Shown: positions 10,401 through 20,200 of the stretch, piece after piece
Numbering within the stretch: position 1 is the first letter of the stretch
Layout of the letters: the number at the start of each line of letters is the position of its first letter
Assembly: GCF_012516475.1 (NCBI RefSeq)
Contig: NZ_CP051217.1
Span: 310,001-374,000 of the forward strand
DNA from: Parasphingorhabdus halotolerans
GTDB taxonomy: Bacteria > Pseudomonadota > Alphaproteobacteria > Sphingomonadales > Sphingomonadaceae
DNA length: 64,000 bases
Direction of reading: 5' to 3'
Program-made: the position numbers and the translations under genes
The notes under the pieces: model-generated
The model's input: only the letters and a program-made list of their open reading frames with translations
What the model was told of the DNA's origin: nothing
Databases searched by the model: none

Positions 10401-12411
10401 GGCTGTCTCTGCCTGCTACACCGGCATTTGCGTTGAAAACGCCATCGACACCAATTCCGCTGATGCCGCCTCTGGTGCCGTCTCCTGTGCTGCTGATGTT
10501 AATGGTGCCGCCCTGGTTTCCGGCAGAAGCCGTCGCGGTCAGGTTTCCGTTAAAGGTCAATGTGGAGCCAGGATTGGTAATCATGCTGATCACATTGGCC
10601 GCCTGCAAAACAGTATTGCCGGTAAAGGTCATGTCTGCGCCAGCGAGCGGCTGCAGCAGGATAGAATCGCCTGCCGTAAATTGCATATTGAGGAAACCAA
10701 CACCGACATCGGCCGTAATACTGCTTGAGGGCCTCATATTTATGTTGTTATTGGCAAACACGTCTATATCGCCGAGCATGCTGATATCGCCGAACTCGAT
10801 ATTTGCATTTTGCGCTGGATCAACTGTTTTAACGGCAACCTGGTTACCACCACTGGTCCCAACGCCGCCGCCAGCGGTGAGGATAATCGTGCCCTCATGC
10901 TGGTTGGTGATTGCACTATCGGCAGGAGCATAACCAACGGAACCGGACAGCAGCATAGTCATTGCCTGGTTCTTGGGGACTGCCGCCATCACGATGTTAT
11001 GATAATCGAAATTACCGGGCTGATTTGAAGCTACTGGTCCGGTCGTCGTTCCGGTATGAACGATGCCGTTAAGATCTTCTGTCCCCACGCCGATAGATAT
11101 GTCAAACAAGCCATTATTTATGGTTAGTTCGGCCTGTTCCGCACCGATGTAAGCGACTGAACCATTGACGTTAACGTTCGGACGAGCGCTACCGAATGCA
11201 GGATCACCGAGAACCTGCACTCTCGGCGCAACAATGGCCAGAAAGCTGTTGTCGTTCGTCAAATTAATTTGCGGTGTGGCATCATTATTAGGCTGGATTG
11301 TGACCGCCGAGAGGCTACCGGACGCGCCGTTGAAACGGATTGAGCCCCCGGGTCCGAATAATCCTCCGCTGGTATCAATATCATTGGCAGTAAGGACAAG
11401 GCTGGCCATGTTAAAAGTCGCCTGACTGCCAACAATTATTCCGCCGGGACTATAAAACCAGATGTTTCCGCCGAAAGCCAACGGGCCCGCTGTCGTGAGT
11501 CCCGTCACGAACCCGTCAAACTGCACGGGACGGGTCGCCGTGCTCGGCAGTATCCGGTTGAGTACGGTAAAATTGGCAATGTCGCTGACGAAACCCAGTT
11601 GACGACCTGCCGGAAGAAAAGTGATGGGTGCCGTGCCCGTTCCAGTGTCAAATGGAACCCAGTTGACTATTGTTTGTGCAGCACTGATGTTAAACGCATC
11701 CGTTGGGTTGCCTGCGTTTCCAGGAGTAAACGTGGCTTGGGTATCATCGTAGGTTGCGGTCGCCAATACATTGAAGCCCGCCCTTGAAACAATCGCCTGC
11801 GGCTGATTTATGGGCGCAAAATTTGGGGGCATTTGGGCTTCGTTCAGCCCCGGCACGGGGGCATTGATCCGCACAGTATCAAGATCAGCAACGACCGGCG
11901 CCGAAATGCGAATATCGCTCGGATTAAACTGCGCGTTCGGTGTTTGCGGTTGATAGGCATCCGGCAGAGTTATCGGGCTACTGATACGGATATCTTGCTG
12001 CGGCAAGCGGGAAATAGGGCTGGAAATTCGAATATCCCGCGCCTGAAAATCAGGACCCCGCGTTTGTGGCTCATTTGCATCCGGTAGCATCACTGGTGCA
12101 GAAATCCGTACGTCATTCACCGGCAGCGGCGTAACCGGTGCCGTTATCCTGACGTCGCGCGGAGCGAAATCCGGTGCGCGGGCATGGGGCTGATTCTGCA
12201 CCATTTCGACCCGCTGAGGTAGGGTGACAGCATTACCAGTCGGATAGTTCTGCACCATCATGCCGGGAGCACGCTGCTGCGCTTGCGCTTTTTGCGGCAC
12301 CGTGGCGAGCAACATCGCCGCAGCTGAAACGGAGACCCCTGCAAGCAATCGTATTTTGCCAGCCGCGGATGATTTCCACACTGTTGTCTTCGCTTTGACT
12401 TCGCTCGTCAT
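7357..12411 (-). CDS. TpsA-type giant adhesin, part 1 of 4 (signal peptide, TPS domain, repeats)
   Basis: N-terminal part of a filamentous-haemagglutinin-like exoprotein secreted by the two-partner route and expected at the cell surface. An extended signal peptide ends near residue 44 (AQA|Q). Residues 86-185 are proline-rich and contain six D-[IV]-R-I-[ST]-[AS]-P-like motifs. Residues about 205-350 form the TPS (haemagglutination-activity) domain, with a WFYSPGGIIVG motif where FhaB has NPNGI. After that come long Gly/Asn/Thr-rich beta-helix repeats. The tpsB gene ends 56 bases upstream on the same strand, so the two form an operon. The frame breaks near 7437-7439: adding one base turns the out-of-frame tail into good repeat sequence that joins the next open frame. 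The whole gene would exceed 4,130 codons within the window and continues past the left edge. The family is clear; the ligand is unknown. Confidence 0.85.
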   Translation of the reverse strand: MTSEVKAKTTVWKSSAAGKIRLLAGVSVSAAAMLLATVPQKAQAQQRAPGMMVQNYPTGNAVTLPQRVEMVQNQPHARAPDFAPRDVRITAPVTPLPVNDVRISAPVMLPDANEPQTRGPDFQARDIRISSPISRLPQQDIRISSPITLPDAYQPQTPNAQFNPSDIRISAPVVADLDTVRINAPVPGLNEAQMPPNFAPINQPQAIVSRAGFNVLATATYDDTQATFTPGNAGNPTDAFNISAAQTIVNWVPFDTGTGTAPITFLPAGRQLGFVSDIANFTVLNRILPSTATRPVQFDGFVTGLTTAGPLAFGGNIWFYSPGGIIVGSQATFNMASLVLTANDIDTSGGLFGPGGSIRFNGASGSLSAVTIQPNNDATPQINLTNDNSFLAIVAPRVQVLGDPAFGSARPNVNVNGSVAYIGAEQAELTINNGLFDISIGVGTEDLNGIVHTGTTTGPVASNQPGNFDYHNIVMAAVPKNQAMTMLLSGSVGYAPADSAITNQHEGTIILTAGGGVGTSGGNQVAVKTVDPAQNANIEFGDISMLGDIDVFANNNINMRPSSSITADVGVGFLNMQFTAGDSILLQPLAGADMTFTGNTVLQAANVISMITNPGSTLTFNGNLTATASAGNQGGTINISSTGDGTRGGISGIGVDGVFNANAGVAGRDSRLATVDDGTDTFGGTVNVDLINGGVLQITNQQRFGPFGRSTFNVGAAPIMGLVTAGQGTGGTINFNITGTESNLITAGLFGLTLDASGSGGSNFRGTATGGTGIGGLINFNVNGGTISGGTLSLDAGASASSNATGNLSASQNNAIAGSIVANFTDATVNLTDELSILNAAGAAASYDAAGNRIGGDVAGGAISVNFDNSTVNVDRLILGTNSSRALAGNVVPGTAGNGVTLNVLNGSNITIADQLGINTAGSTAGTGNVTASGDINLLVDNSILAANGSFQLDASRTTGAAAGALNDGIAGTINVTVQGGGTLSGTAFSATTDATSATSGGSATAGDIFFTVDGGTVNLADDVTFPTAPTPSLSLTASGFGRGNDLDAASTNRGVGRGGNIAIALQNSGVFNVGTMSVFTNGAITEGTEGPDPVTGQGGDGIAGSTTFNLINGTFTAGDLTVSSDGFASFGGSSGPIGFPSVPGVVGSGGDGSGGSVTFNLTGADVTVDNLTVSADGVGGDGGSSDIVDGNIAAGNGGLGTGGNATLNALSGSLTVNNSVTVSAGGFGGLGGNGAGVDAGNGGDSIGGTSTFNLEGSASVNAGAASITVSSNTTGGAGGLALVGITGAPTPTPAMQAGNGGNAIAGTATFNNNSGNIGFSNFTVSSVGTGGAAGRGGSFVTNPTNGNVVFVESFVGQNGGNGGSGTGGIATVNLNQDDAAARSYIVDASGIGAAGSFGINGGNGGLGQAGTATLNVNNANVNLASAFISAIATGGAGAGGNGTGGNGGAGGDAIGGNSILNVNGALGAVSSNSRITIIAEAAGGTGGDGGTNPIDSGPTGDGGNGGNGTGGTIRVSATGGATLNYTADGVTNARGIGGNGGNGGNARSFLVPGNGGNGGNANGGSITFSATGGSTLNASGNGSDSQFAANAIGGAGGLGGAGASSTFGDSGDGGDAAGGNVNLTLDGAGSSMIFAESLRIDVGGAAARNLFNRANFRVAMPSAAVLRSISPMGVILRLMVDCQ

Positions 12412-12467
12412 TGCCTATTCCTCAACTGGTTGTTTTGTGTCTGTCTGTGTCATGATCATACCCTTGG

Positions 12468-14279
12468 TTATCGACTCCATGGGGCTAACTGGATTGTAAG
12501 TGTCATCAATGCCCGTGCGCTGTCCCTGCGCGCTTGGAACCCGGCTCGTTTGAGCGGGACGACTGCCATCACCTCTAAGCTTGCTTGCCGCGCGATGGTC
12601 GCGCGAAATCCGCCGCCTGCTGAATATAATTTTTGCGGATCACCGGGGACATTCTTGTTCCAGACGGCCATGCCATCGAAAAACACATAGGGCTGTATCG
12701 CATAGCCATTTGGAGTTGGTGGGACGAGCGAGCCATAGCTAATCTCGGTTTGCAGGCCATATCCGCTGTCACCGATAATCGTTCCGGGATCATATCCGCG
12801 ACCAGTGGTGTAATTGCCGCCCGATATTTCTTCGTAAGAAAATAGCGCATTGTTCGAGAGTTGAAACCGGGGCTTCAGTGTAAATGCCAGTAAAGGGGTA
12901 GGGCGATAGTCCAGTTTGGCTTGCCCACGTAGCACCAGTGAAGTGGGATCGCCGTCTGTCCGCGTGGGTGTTCGCAAGTCGTCTAGCCTGCCGGTTGCCC
13001 CGCATCGGTCAGAGCGTTCAAAGCAACTTGCGCTGGTACCAAAAATATCTAATCCCTGTCGTAACTCAAGTGAGCCAGCCATTCCCCATTTTGGTTCAAA
13101 AGCCGAATAACCATTGCGACTTGCGATGCTGCCGGGCTCGATCTGGTTGAAATCGATCCGCGCATAGGCGATGCTGAGCTTGTCTCCGTTCAGAGGATTA
13201 TTACCGAAGTTGGTCTTCTGATCGATATGTTCGATTCCAACAGTGCCCAGCAAGTTCCGGGCTTGTTTGCGGATAAACGGAAAGGTCGCATAAGCATCTG
13301 CAACCAAGGTCTCTGATCGAATATTAAAGCCACCGGCAATTTCCGGTTTGGTCCATGCATAAGTGAAATTGCCACCGATTTTAAGGCCTTCCCCGCCAAC
13401 GCGAAACTCATGGCCGAGCTGAAGAACCTGCTGCTCCTTGAAATCGGCGGTTGAATAGATACTGACAGTGGTTTCGTCGCCAAGCCCGGTTAGACCGTTA
13501 AAACGAACCCGAGCAAGCCCGCCAAAGCGACCAACCTCTTCGGAGCCGAAATTCTGAACATTGATATCGGCATAAACAGGTGTTCGGATAACGTTGAACT
13601 CGCCAATCACATCGCCAGGTTGCCCACCCATTTCGTTGGACACCGGGCGCAGTGCCAATCGCACGTCCAGACCAGGAATGTCTCGTGCCAAGAGCAAATA
13701 GCGTTCAGCCAAATCGATATTGAAAACCGGTTGTGCGGCGAGTTTCTCTACATATTGCTGCAACAGGTTTTGAGATGGACCGGCATTGCCTCTTATCTGA
13801 ACCGCAGTCATCCGAGCCATTAGAACGTCAAATTTGACCGTACCGTTTTCGATTTTCTGCGGAGGAACCTGAACTGCTGCAAGATAACCCGCACCCCGCA
13901 ATATGGTTGCTGCGCGATCGCGTATTTCACAGACCACAGATATCGGTAGCTCCTGACCAACGTAGCCGCTGTAAGATGACGCTAAAACCGATGGATCGAC
14001 AACTTTCAGCCCAGAAAATTCCACTGCGGCCAGCGTGAATTTGACATCGGCGAATTCCGGGTTGGCAAGCGGGCAGGCGGAGCGCTCTACACCGCCTTCA
14101 ACGGTGAGGGGCTGCGCTTGGTTTCTCAAAGCCTCTTCAACAACGCCCCGTTGTATCTCTTCTCTGGTCGGAGCCGCTGAAACATTTTGTGCTCTCGCCG
14201 GCATGGTCCCAAAAACACCGGCAACAGCCGATACCAGAACAATCTTATTCAATGTTGCGCGCGCTCGCGACATATTCAT
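12468..14279 (-). CDS. TpsB/ShlB/FhaC-family outer-membrane transporter
   Basis: Two-partner secretion transporter, 603 residues, the usual size for the family. It has a signal peptide (cleavage after MPARAQ-type sequence near residue 30) and a POTRA region at about residues 65-215. A 16-stranded-type barrel follows, ending in an aromatic-containing C-terminus (APWSR). A GRGYDPG motif near residue 500 matches the conserved [VG]RGY tip of loop L6. Its partner is the giant adhesin encoded immediately downstream. The start could instead be the second Met at 14273, which has GGGGA five bases upstream. It recognises the TPS domain in the periplasm and translocates the adhesin outward. Confidence 0.9.
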   Translation of the reverse strand: MNMSRARATLNKIVLVSAVAGVFGTMPARAQNVSAAPTREEIQRGVVEEALRNQAQPLTVEGGVERSACPLANPEFADVKFTLAAVEFSGLKVVDPSVLASSYSGYVGQELPISVVCEIRDRAATILRGAGYLAAVQVPPQKIENGTVKFDVLMARMTAVQIRGNAGPSQNLLQQYVEKLAAQPVFNIDLAERYLLLARDIPGLDVRLALRPVSNEMGGQPGDVIGEFNVIRTPVYADINVQNFGSEEVGRFGGLARVRFNGLTGLGDETTVSIYSTADFKEQQVLQLGHEFRVGGEGLKIGGNFTYAWTKPEIAGGFNIRSETLVADAYATFPFIRKQARNLLGTVGIEHIDQKTNFGNNPLNGDKLSIAYARIDFNQIEPGSIASRNGYSAFEPKWGMAGSLELRQGLDIFGTSASCFERSDRCGATGRLDDLRTPTRTDGDPTSLVLRGQAKLDYRPTPLLAFTLKPRFQLSNNALFSYEEISGGNYTTGRGYDPGTIIGDSGYGLQTEISYGSLVPPTPNGYAIQPYVFFDGMAVWNKNVPGDPQKLYSAGGGFRATIARQASLEVMAVVPLKRAGFQARRDSARALMTLTIQLAPWSR

Positions 14280-14328
14280 CCCCGTAGTGCAATGACCCCC
14301 GCGCGACCCTTCAGGAACATTGTTTTGT

Positions 14329-14366
14329 TCCGCTCGTTCAAGTCCTCATATCATGAACGAAGCGGA
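14329..14366 (-). other. Imperfect hairpin between the FecR-like gene and tpsB
   Basis: Inverted repeat in the 107-bp spacer: TCCGCTCGTTCA at 14329-14340 and TGAACGAAGCGGA at 14354-14366 pair over 12 bases with one bulge and a 13-nt loop. No U-run follows on the minus strand, so it is not a classical terminator. It could be an mRNA-stability or attenuation element that changes the ratio of transporter/adhesin to the upstream signalling genes. Confidence 0.45.
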
Positions 14367-14386
14367 GATTTTAGTACCTTAGTCCA

Positions 14387-15193
14387 TTATCCTTGATCCG
14401 TATTGGACGAAGACGACTCGCCTTCCAATTTTTCAACCAGCAAATCTAGTTGACCCTGACAACCGTTTTCAATCAGCACCTCTGCAGTTTGATCGACGTC
14501 CTCAGGATTGGTAGAAAGAACAACGAAATCTACGGCAACCGCATTGGGAGTGTTTGAAGCCAGAACGCGGTAGCTTGCACCGTTGGTAATCGGCGCAGCT
14601 TCTCTTGGCCATGCTTTCAACGGGTTGCCCTGTCCCCATACGACTTGGGTTACGCCGCCGTTGGCGGGCTCAATGATGCTTGCGGTTGCAGATCCGGTGT
14701 AATCGGGCCGCCATAAAACTACCCTTTCAGCGTCCGCGACGCAGAATTTACCGCCTTTACGAACATCAAGATACCAGAGGTTTGGATTTGTTGGAGTGAC
14801 CTCGACGGTTGTAACGCCCGCACTGCGCACCGCCCCGGTGCGTGCACGACCGCTGCCCCGGTTGCTGATGAAGCTGGCTAGTCGGGTTGTCGCGCCCGTT
14901 GCTTGTGCTTTCCCGCTAGCTGCCGAAAAAGTGCCAGGCCCCTTGAGCACTCGCGTTCCGCCTTTAGTCAAAATCGTAACACTGTCCTGATTGGTCAGCG
15001 TGATTTTGGCAGTATTGGCCATTTTTTTCCCGGCAGGATAAGCAGAGGATGACGGGCCAGTGGATCTAATCACCATATTTTGTGCCATGGCCGTACCGCC
15101 AAGACCCATAAGGAGAATGGTACCCAAAATCGCCTTGCCGGCGCGGGAAATTGATTTTTTCGAAGTTGCTGTTTTGTGGTTATCCAAGTGCAT
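14387..15193 (-). CDS. Secreted FecR-like protein of the CHAT/cyclase/TPS operon
   Basis: Predicted periplasmic protein of 268 residues; the exact role is unknown. A signal peptide (hydrophobic segment about 20-35, cleavage after AMA) is followed by a beta-rich part (about residues 55-90, around KITLTNQDSVTILTKGG) resembling the FecR fold. A second half follows with a single WYLDVRKGGKFC strand region and an acidic Ser-rich tail. I chose the ATG at 15193 because GGAG lies seven bases upstream; a Met four codons earlier (15205) lacks such a site. The gene overlaps the end of the cyclase gene by 14 bases, indicating translational coupling. By analogy with FecR-CHASE2 pairings it may be a periplasmic partner of the CHASE2 sensor. 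That is inference. Confidence 0.6.
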   Translation of the reverse strand: MHLDNHKTATSKKSISRAGKAILGTILLMGLGGTAMAQNMVIRSTGPSSSAYPAGKKMANTAKITLTNQDSVTILTKGGTRVLKGPGTFSAASGKAQATGATTRLASFISNRGSGRARTGAVRSAGVTTVEVTPTNPNLWYLDVRKGGKFCVADAERVVLWRPDYTGSATASIIEPANGGVTQVVWGQGNPLKAWPREAAPITNGASYRVLASNTPNAVAVDFVVLSTNPEDVDQTAEVLIENGCQGQLDLLVEKLEGESSSSNTDQG

Positions 15194-17249
15194 AGCTTTC
15201 TCCATTCTTTGTTTTTTGAAGTCTCTTTAGCAAATTGACCAGACCCAGGTCCTTTTTTTCTGGATCGGTGCCGATTTCTGCAATCATAGCAACAAGTGCC
15301 TGAATGGCTGTTGTATCACCTTTGTCATGCGCTGCTATGACTGCGGTCACTGCTGCGCGTTCTTTTTCTGCCCAATCTGGCACTGGTTCAAACACATCAA
15401 CGGGAGTTGATCTGCCGCGTAAAGTGATCTTGCCCATCGGCCGATACCAATCAAGTCCGGTTCGCTCCATTGCTTCGCGGCTGATCAAAACTTTCGTTTC
15501 GAGAGCTTTGTTGGCTGCCTCCAATCTGGCTGCTGTGTTCATTGCATCGCCCAACGCGGTATATTGTATGCGACCCTCCCCGCCAAAATTACCGACGATG
15601 GCATCGCCATAATGCATCCCGACCCGCGTAACTCCTATTTTCGGCACGCCTTCGGGGACATTTTTTCGAAATTCTTCTCCCGCCAAATACAGCGCGTAGG
15701 CGGCTTTTGCTGCCCGTTCACCATCATCGGGATAGGCAATAGGAGCACCCCAGAAGGTCACGAGTGCATCGCCAACAAATTTATCGATAGTACCACCATA
15801 TTCTAAAGCGACTTCGCTCAATCGATCCAGATAATCATTGAGCAACGCTGCAACCATTTCCGGTTCAATTGCATGGGTAAGTTTGGTGAAACCCTCAAGG
15901 TCGGTGAAAACGGCAAAAATCTTGCGTTTTTCACCGTGAAGCGCCAGTTTCTCAGGGTGTTTCAGGATTTCTCCGGCGATCGATTTTGGCAGATATTTCC
16001 CCAACGCATTTTGTGCAAATGCGCGTTGTTTGGAATTGATCGTTCGTGCTGCCGATCCGACCGAGGCATAACCGAACAACCAGCCCAACCCCCAGCCAAA
16101 GGCAGGCAATGTCAGGGTGTCGATGCCGATCTTGTGTAACACGAAAGGAAAAATCAGAAAGAATAAGCCTTGGCTAATTAATATTCCAGCTACTTTGATC
16201 GAATTTCCCACAATGAGAGCGGAAAGGCCGCCACAAATTGCGACGATGACCGCGGCAACCCAAAGTGTCCACGGCGGAACAGCAGAAGGTTTGTCATCAT
16301 TTAACAGTTGCGCCAGCATATGGGCATGGACTTCCAGGCCGATCATTTTCTTATCCTCCCCTACGGCTCCAGTGACTGAAGCGACGGGAGTCTCAAACCG
16401 ATCTCGATCAATGAAATCACCACCAATTATGACATATTTGTCTTTGAGAAGCGGGCCCAACGCTTCTGCCATCGCCGGATCCGCAAAAGCTTCAATAGGA
16501 ATTTTGTCAAAGACTGGTGTATCTGCAACAGCGGGCACGAGGTAACGGATAGCTCCGGTATTCTCTGCAAATTTTGGATTGGCACCAGCCAGCGCCATAG
16601 CGAAGAATGGCGGCAAGCTCCCTGGTAGTTTGGACCATCGTCTGGCGACTCCATCGCTATCTGTTACAAGACGAATAACTGTTGGTTTGACATTGGTACC
16701 GGCGAGCCGATCAATAAATCCTTTCAAAAACTCATGTTGGGCATAGTCAATCTCTGGGTTGGTGGCAGCATCGTCATAAGCAAGAAATGTCGGTGTTTTC
16801 ATCCTCTTGAACGATGCTACCAATAGTTCGTCATCGTCTTGCGGCATATCAAAGAAAATATCGATGCCGATTGCTTTTGCACCAACGGCATCTATTGTCT
16901 CCAGTGATTCCGCCAAAATCGTGCGATCAACCGGGGATCTCTGGCCAGTTAGTTTAAGTGTATCTTCATTGTACACGATCATCACGATACGATCATCTTT
17001 TTTAATTGAGGGTGCATAGACCGAGGCCCTCATATCATAGAGCGCTCTTTCCGCCTCTTGGATCAGGGGTGTATCCCAGCTGAAACGGGCAATTAATACC
17101 GCCAGTATCAAGAATATGATGGTTGAACCGAGCCGAACCGGGCCCAATTGACTGAACACGCGCTGGAGAGATTCCCACACTCCACGGGCTTCCTCTTTCA
17201 TATCGCGGCCTTGTTCAGTCGCGGTGGAATTGTTGGTCGGTTCAGTCAT
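15180..17249 (-). CDS. CHASE2-domain class III adenylate/guanylate cyclase
   Basis: Membrane-bound nucleotide cyclase, 689 residues. One transmembrane helix (about 40-57) precedes an extracytoplasmic CHASE2 domain (about 60-310). Three helices follow at about 325-400, then a cytoplasmic class III catalytic domain. The two metal-binding aspartates are present: Asp450 in FTDLEGF and Asp494 in FVGDAL. The product is probably cAMP, but substrate specificity (ATP or GTP) was not settled from sequence. The ATG shares its A with the TAA of the CHAT gene upstream (TAATG), and the 3' end overlaps the FecR-like gene. The arrangement suggests sensing of an envelope signal and production of a second messenger alongside the adhesin. 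Confidence 0.9.
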   Translation of the reverse strand: MTEPTNNSTATEQGRDMKEEARGVWESLQRVFSQLGPVRLGSTIIFLILAVLIARFSWDTPLIQEAERALYDMRASVYAPSIKKDDRIVMIVYNEDTLKLTGQRSPVDRTILAESLETIDAVGAKAIGIDIFFDMPQDDDELLVASFKRMKTPTFLAYDDAATNPEIDYAQHEFLKGFIDRLAGTNVKPTVIRLVTDSDGVARRWSKLPGSLPPFFAMALAGANPKFAENTGAIRYLVPAVADTPVFDKIPIEAFADPAMAEALGPLLKDKYVIIGGDFIDRDRFETPVASVTGAVGEDKKMIGLEVHAHMLAQLLNDDKPSAVPPWTLWVAAVIVAICGGLSALIVGNSIKVAGILISQGLFFLIFPFVLHKIGIDTLTLPAFGWGLGWLFGYASVGSAARTINSKQRAFAQNALGKYLPKSIAGEILKHPEKLALHGEKRKIFAVFTDLEGFTKLTHAIEPEMVAALLNDYLDRLSEVALEYGGTIDKFVGDALVTFWGAPIAYPDDGERAAKAAYALYLAGEEFRKNVPEGVPKIGVTRVGMHYGDAIVGNFGGEGRIQYTALGDAMNTAARLEAANKALETKVLISREAMERTGLDWYRPMGKITLRGRSTPVDVFEPVPDWAEKERAAVTAVIAAHDKGDTTAIQALVAMIAEIGTDPEKKDLGLVNLLKRLQKTKNGESYALG

Positions 17250-20200
17250 TATTTAAGTTGAGTCTCCGAACTTCCGGATGCCATGACTTTGGCGACACCG
17301 TTGGTTGGTTGATCAGGTAAGAACGGCCGTGCGCCATCTCCAATAATTGCAAACCCCGACCAGTAGTAAGGGTGTGAGGTTTGCGGATCATCCATCAATT
17401 TATTTTGTGAGTTGCGCAGAGCGGACCCCACTGACTCGCCTTTGCCGTCAGAAAAAAGTCCGCCAATCAGGCGCTCCGTTGCTTTGAAATCATCAGGCGC
17501 AGGCCAGTGACTGGCCAGCACAGATCGGCTGCCGGCGCCAATGAACGACCGCACAAGACCATCCAGCGCGGTGCCGCCGCCACTGCTTACGCCTGCTTCT
17601 CGCGTCGCCTGAATACTTGCTTTTCCGGCCGTGTCACAAGCAGACAAGATCACAATATCGGCGTCAAGCTTGAGGTCAAAAATCTCGTCGAATGAGAGTA
17701 GTCCATCAGATTTGCCTTGTCCAAATGAAGTCAGCAATGCCGGTTTAGCGGGGCACGACGGGCGCGGCGCAGTGACCAGCCCATGGGTTGCAAAATGCAA
17801 AATCCGGTAATCGGATATGTCCGATTTCTGCATGATCTGGCTGTCGGTAAACTGGCCGCCGGTCAGAATTTCAGAACCATCTTGACCGATCACTGATCTC
17901 GCGAAATTGAGCTCAGCGTCCGAAATCGGATTATTCCATTCGTTTGCCGACCATTCACAATTGGCATTCTGGCCTTCGCTGGACGCGCGCACTCCTGTGC
18001 TGGGCGCTTGCTCGGACACAGGCAGGTTTCTTCCCATACCAAGATATTGCCGTGTAGCTGAGGAAACAGGTGCCTCCCGAGCATCAGCAAACGCCCGGGC
18101 AGAAACAGCTGTGCTAATGTCAGTGGATTTTCCAAGCCAGTTCACGCCGGTATAGTCAAAGGCATCGCCATCCGGTTGGTCGGTGCGCTCAATATATTGA
18201 GTGACCGATGCATCGTCTGTTACCAGCAGATTGATCGGCAAGCGAAGAAGAGCGCCATCAGGTTCAAACACCAGATGCTGTTTTGTCAACAAACGGTCCG
18301 AGACCGGAGCGAAGAGCGATTTATAAAGATCGCGAGCAGCCTCAATATCATACGGATAGGTGACATATCGTCCGTTTTCGAATGTAGATATCGATGCGCG
18401 CAGCAAATCTACTTTTTGATCAAGTTCATCTTCATTCAATTCGATTTGATAGATTTTGGCAGACTCTTTGTCAGCGTAAAACATGAAAATATTACGGCCA
18501 ACAATTGCCAAGCGCATATAGGCTTCCGATGGCGTCATCTGCGCGCGCAGATCTTCAAGGCTGATAAATTTTGAGGACACAGCGCGATATTGCGGATAGT
18601 CCGCGAGTTGAACTTGTGCCAGCTGCTGGCTGCGTTCGAGTTCATCGATTTGCGAAGCGAGATCATTTCTTTGACGAATAGTTGCGCCAGTTTGTTCAAC
18701 CTTGCCAAGGGCAGAAAAGCGGATACGCAATCGTTCGATATTGCGGGTAAGGTTTAGCGATTGCCGGAAAAGCCTCGATGCCTCATCGTTCCCTGCACTC
18801 AATTCTCTGGACAGCACGGCTTGCGTTTCTGCCACGCCAGGACGGATTAATATCTGCGATGCTTTGAAAAATTCTTCCGAAGCAGAAGGATCATCGGCCA
18901 TAAGACGAAAATAGGGTGCAAGCTGATTGGTCATGCCGGTGACTGCGCTGCGCTGGCCAAGAGAGCTTTCGATCACTTGCTGATAAAGTTGCCGCGCTTC
19001 GCTGGTTTTTCCACGCCTTAGCAGAAAGGAAGCAAGCTTTGCTTTCGCGCCATTAACTGCTCGCGTTTCAGGATATTGAATGGATAAAAGCTCCAGTCCA
19101 TTGCGCAACAAAGCTTCACCGTCATCAAATTGGCCTTGTGCTTCCGCAATCAGGGCCAGTTCGGAAAGCGTTTGCACGCGCAGACGGGTGATCGAAACAA
19201 CCCGGCCATCCCGAACGGCGATAGCCCGATGATATGCGTTAAAGAGTGCCGTTTTCGCCTGATCAAGGTCGCCATTTATACGCTGGGCCGTTCCGATCAA
19301 TTGCAGTGCTTGAGCATCTATAATCTCTGCGCGTTCCTGTTCAGTAAGCTTTAGATCATCTGTAAATCCTAGCAGCACTCCATTTCTGCCATTTATTCGC
19401 GAGGAGATCGGCGTGGTTATCTCAAGGCCTTCGATTAGCGCTGATTTTTTCAGTTGACCTGTCCTGAGTGGCTGCTGAATGCGTACGATAGCTTCATCAT
19501 AGCGGCCCTGATTGAGCAGGTGCATGCCTTCGAAATTCCTCAACAGGCGCTCATTAATCGTATTGCCACTATTCACCGCTTTGGCTTGTTCAAACAGGCG
19601 GTCTGCTTCGGCAAACTCTCCTAAATTGGACTTTTGCAATGCGCGATTGACTAGATATTCGTCGGGATCGATTTTGTTGTCATCGTCGCCTTGCGTGCGC
19701 TGCTGCAGCGTTTCAAAAAAGGCTGCCGCCTCGGCATAATCGCCACTCAAATTGCGTCGATAGCCCTCTGCCAATGCCTGCTCCGGTTTCAAAGTAGCGG
19801 CTTGAACGCGGGCAAAAGCGAAGGGATCTTCCACAGAAGTGGTTGCGATATCAATAGTACCCTCGACAATGGAGTCTGCCAAAACCGACTTTAACGCCAG
19901 AATCGTAGCGCTATCGTAAACGCTTAAGCCTTCTGCAACATAGGAAAAACCGCCTTCAGTGCCTTCGATAACCGAATAAGAGACCGGCTCATCTGACAAA
20001 CGGCATGTCTTTTGGCTGAACCCGTTTAGCGCCGCAGAAGTTCCATTGTCGGGGCAGCTAATGGCATCTTTACGCTGCGGTGCAACGCGTGCCAGCAAAT
20101 CGGTTGTAGAAGTTTTGGCGGCATAAACATAACCCACTGGTCTCGCCGAATCGCGGCAAACGACAGCCCAACTTCTATCATAAATGCTCTGCTTGACGGC

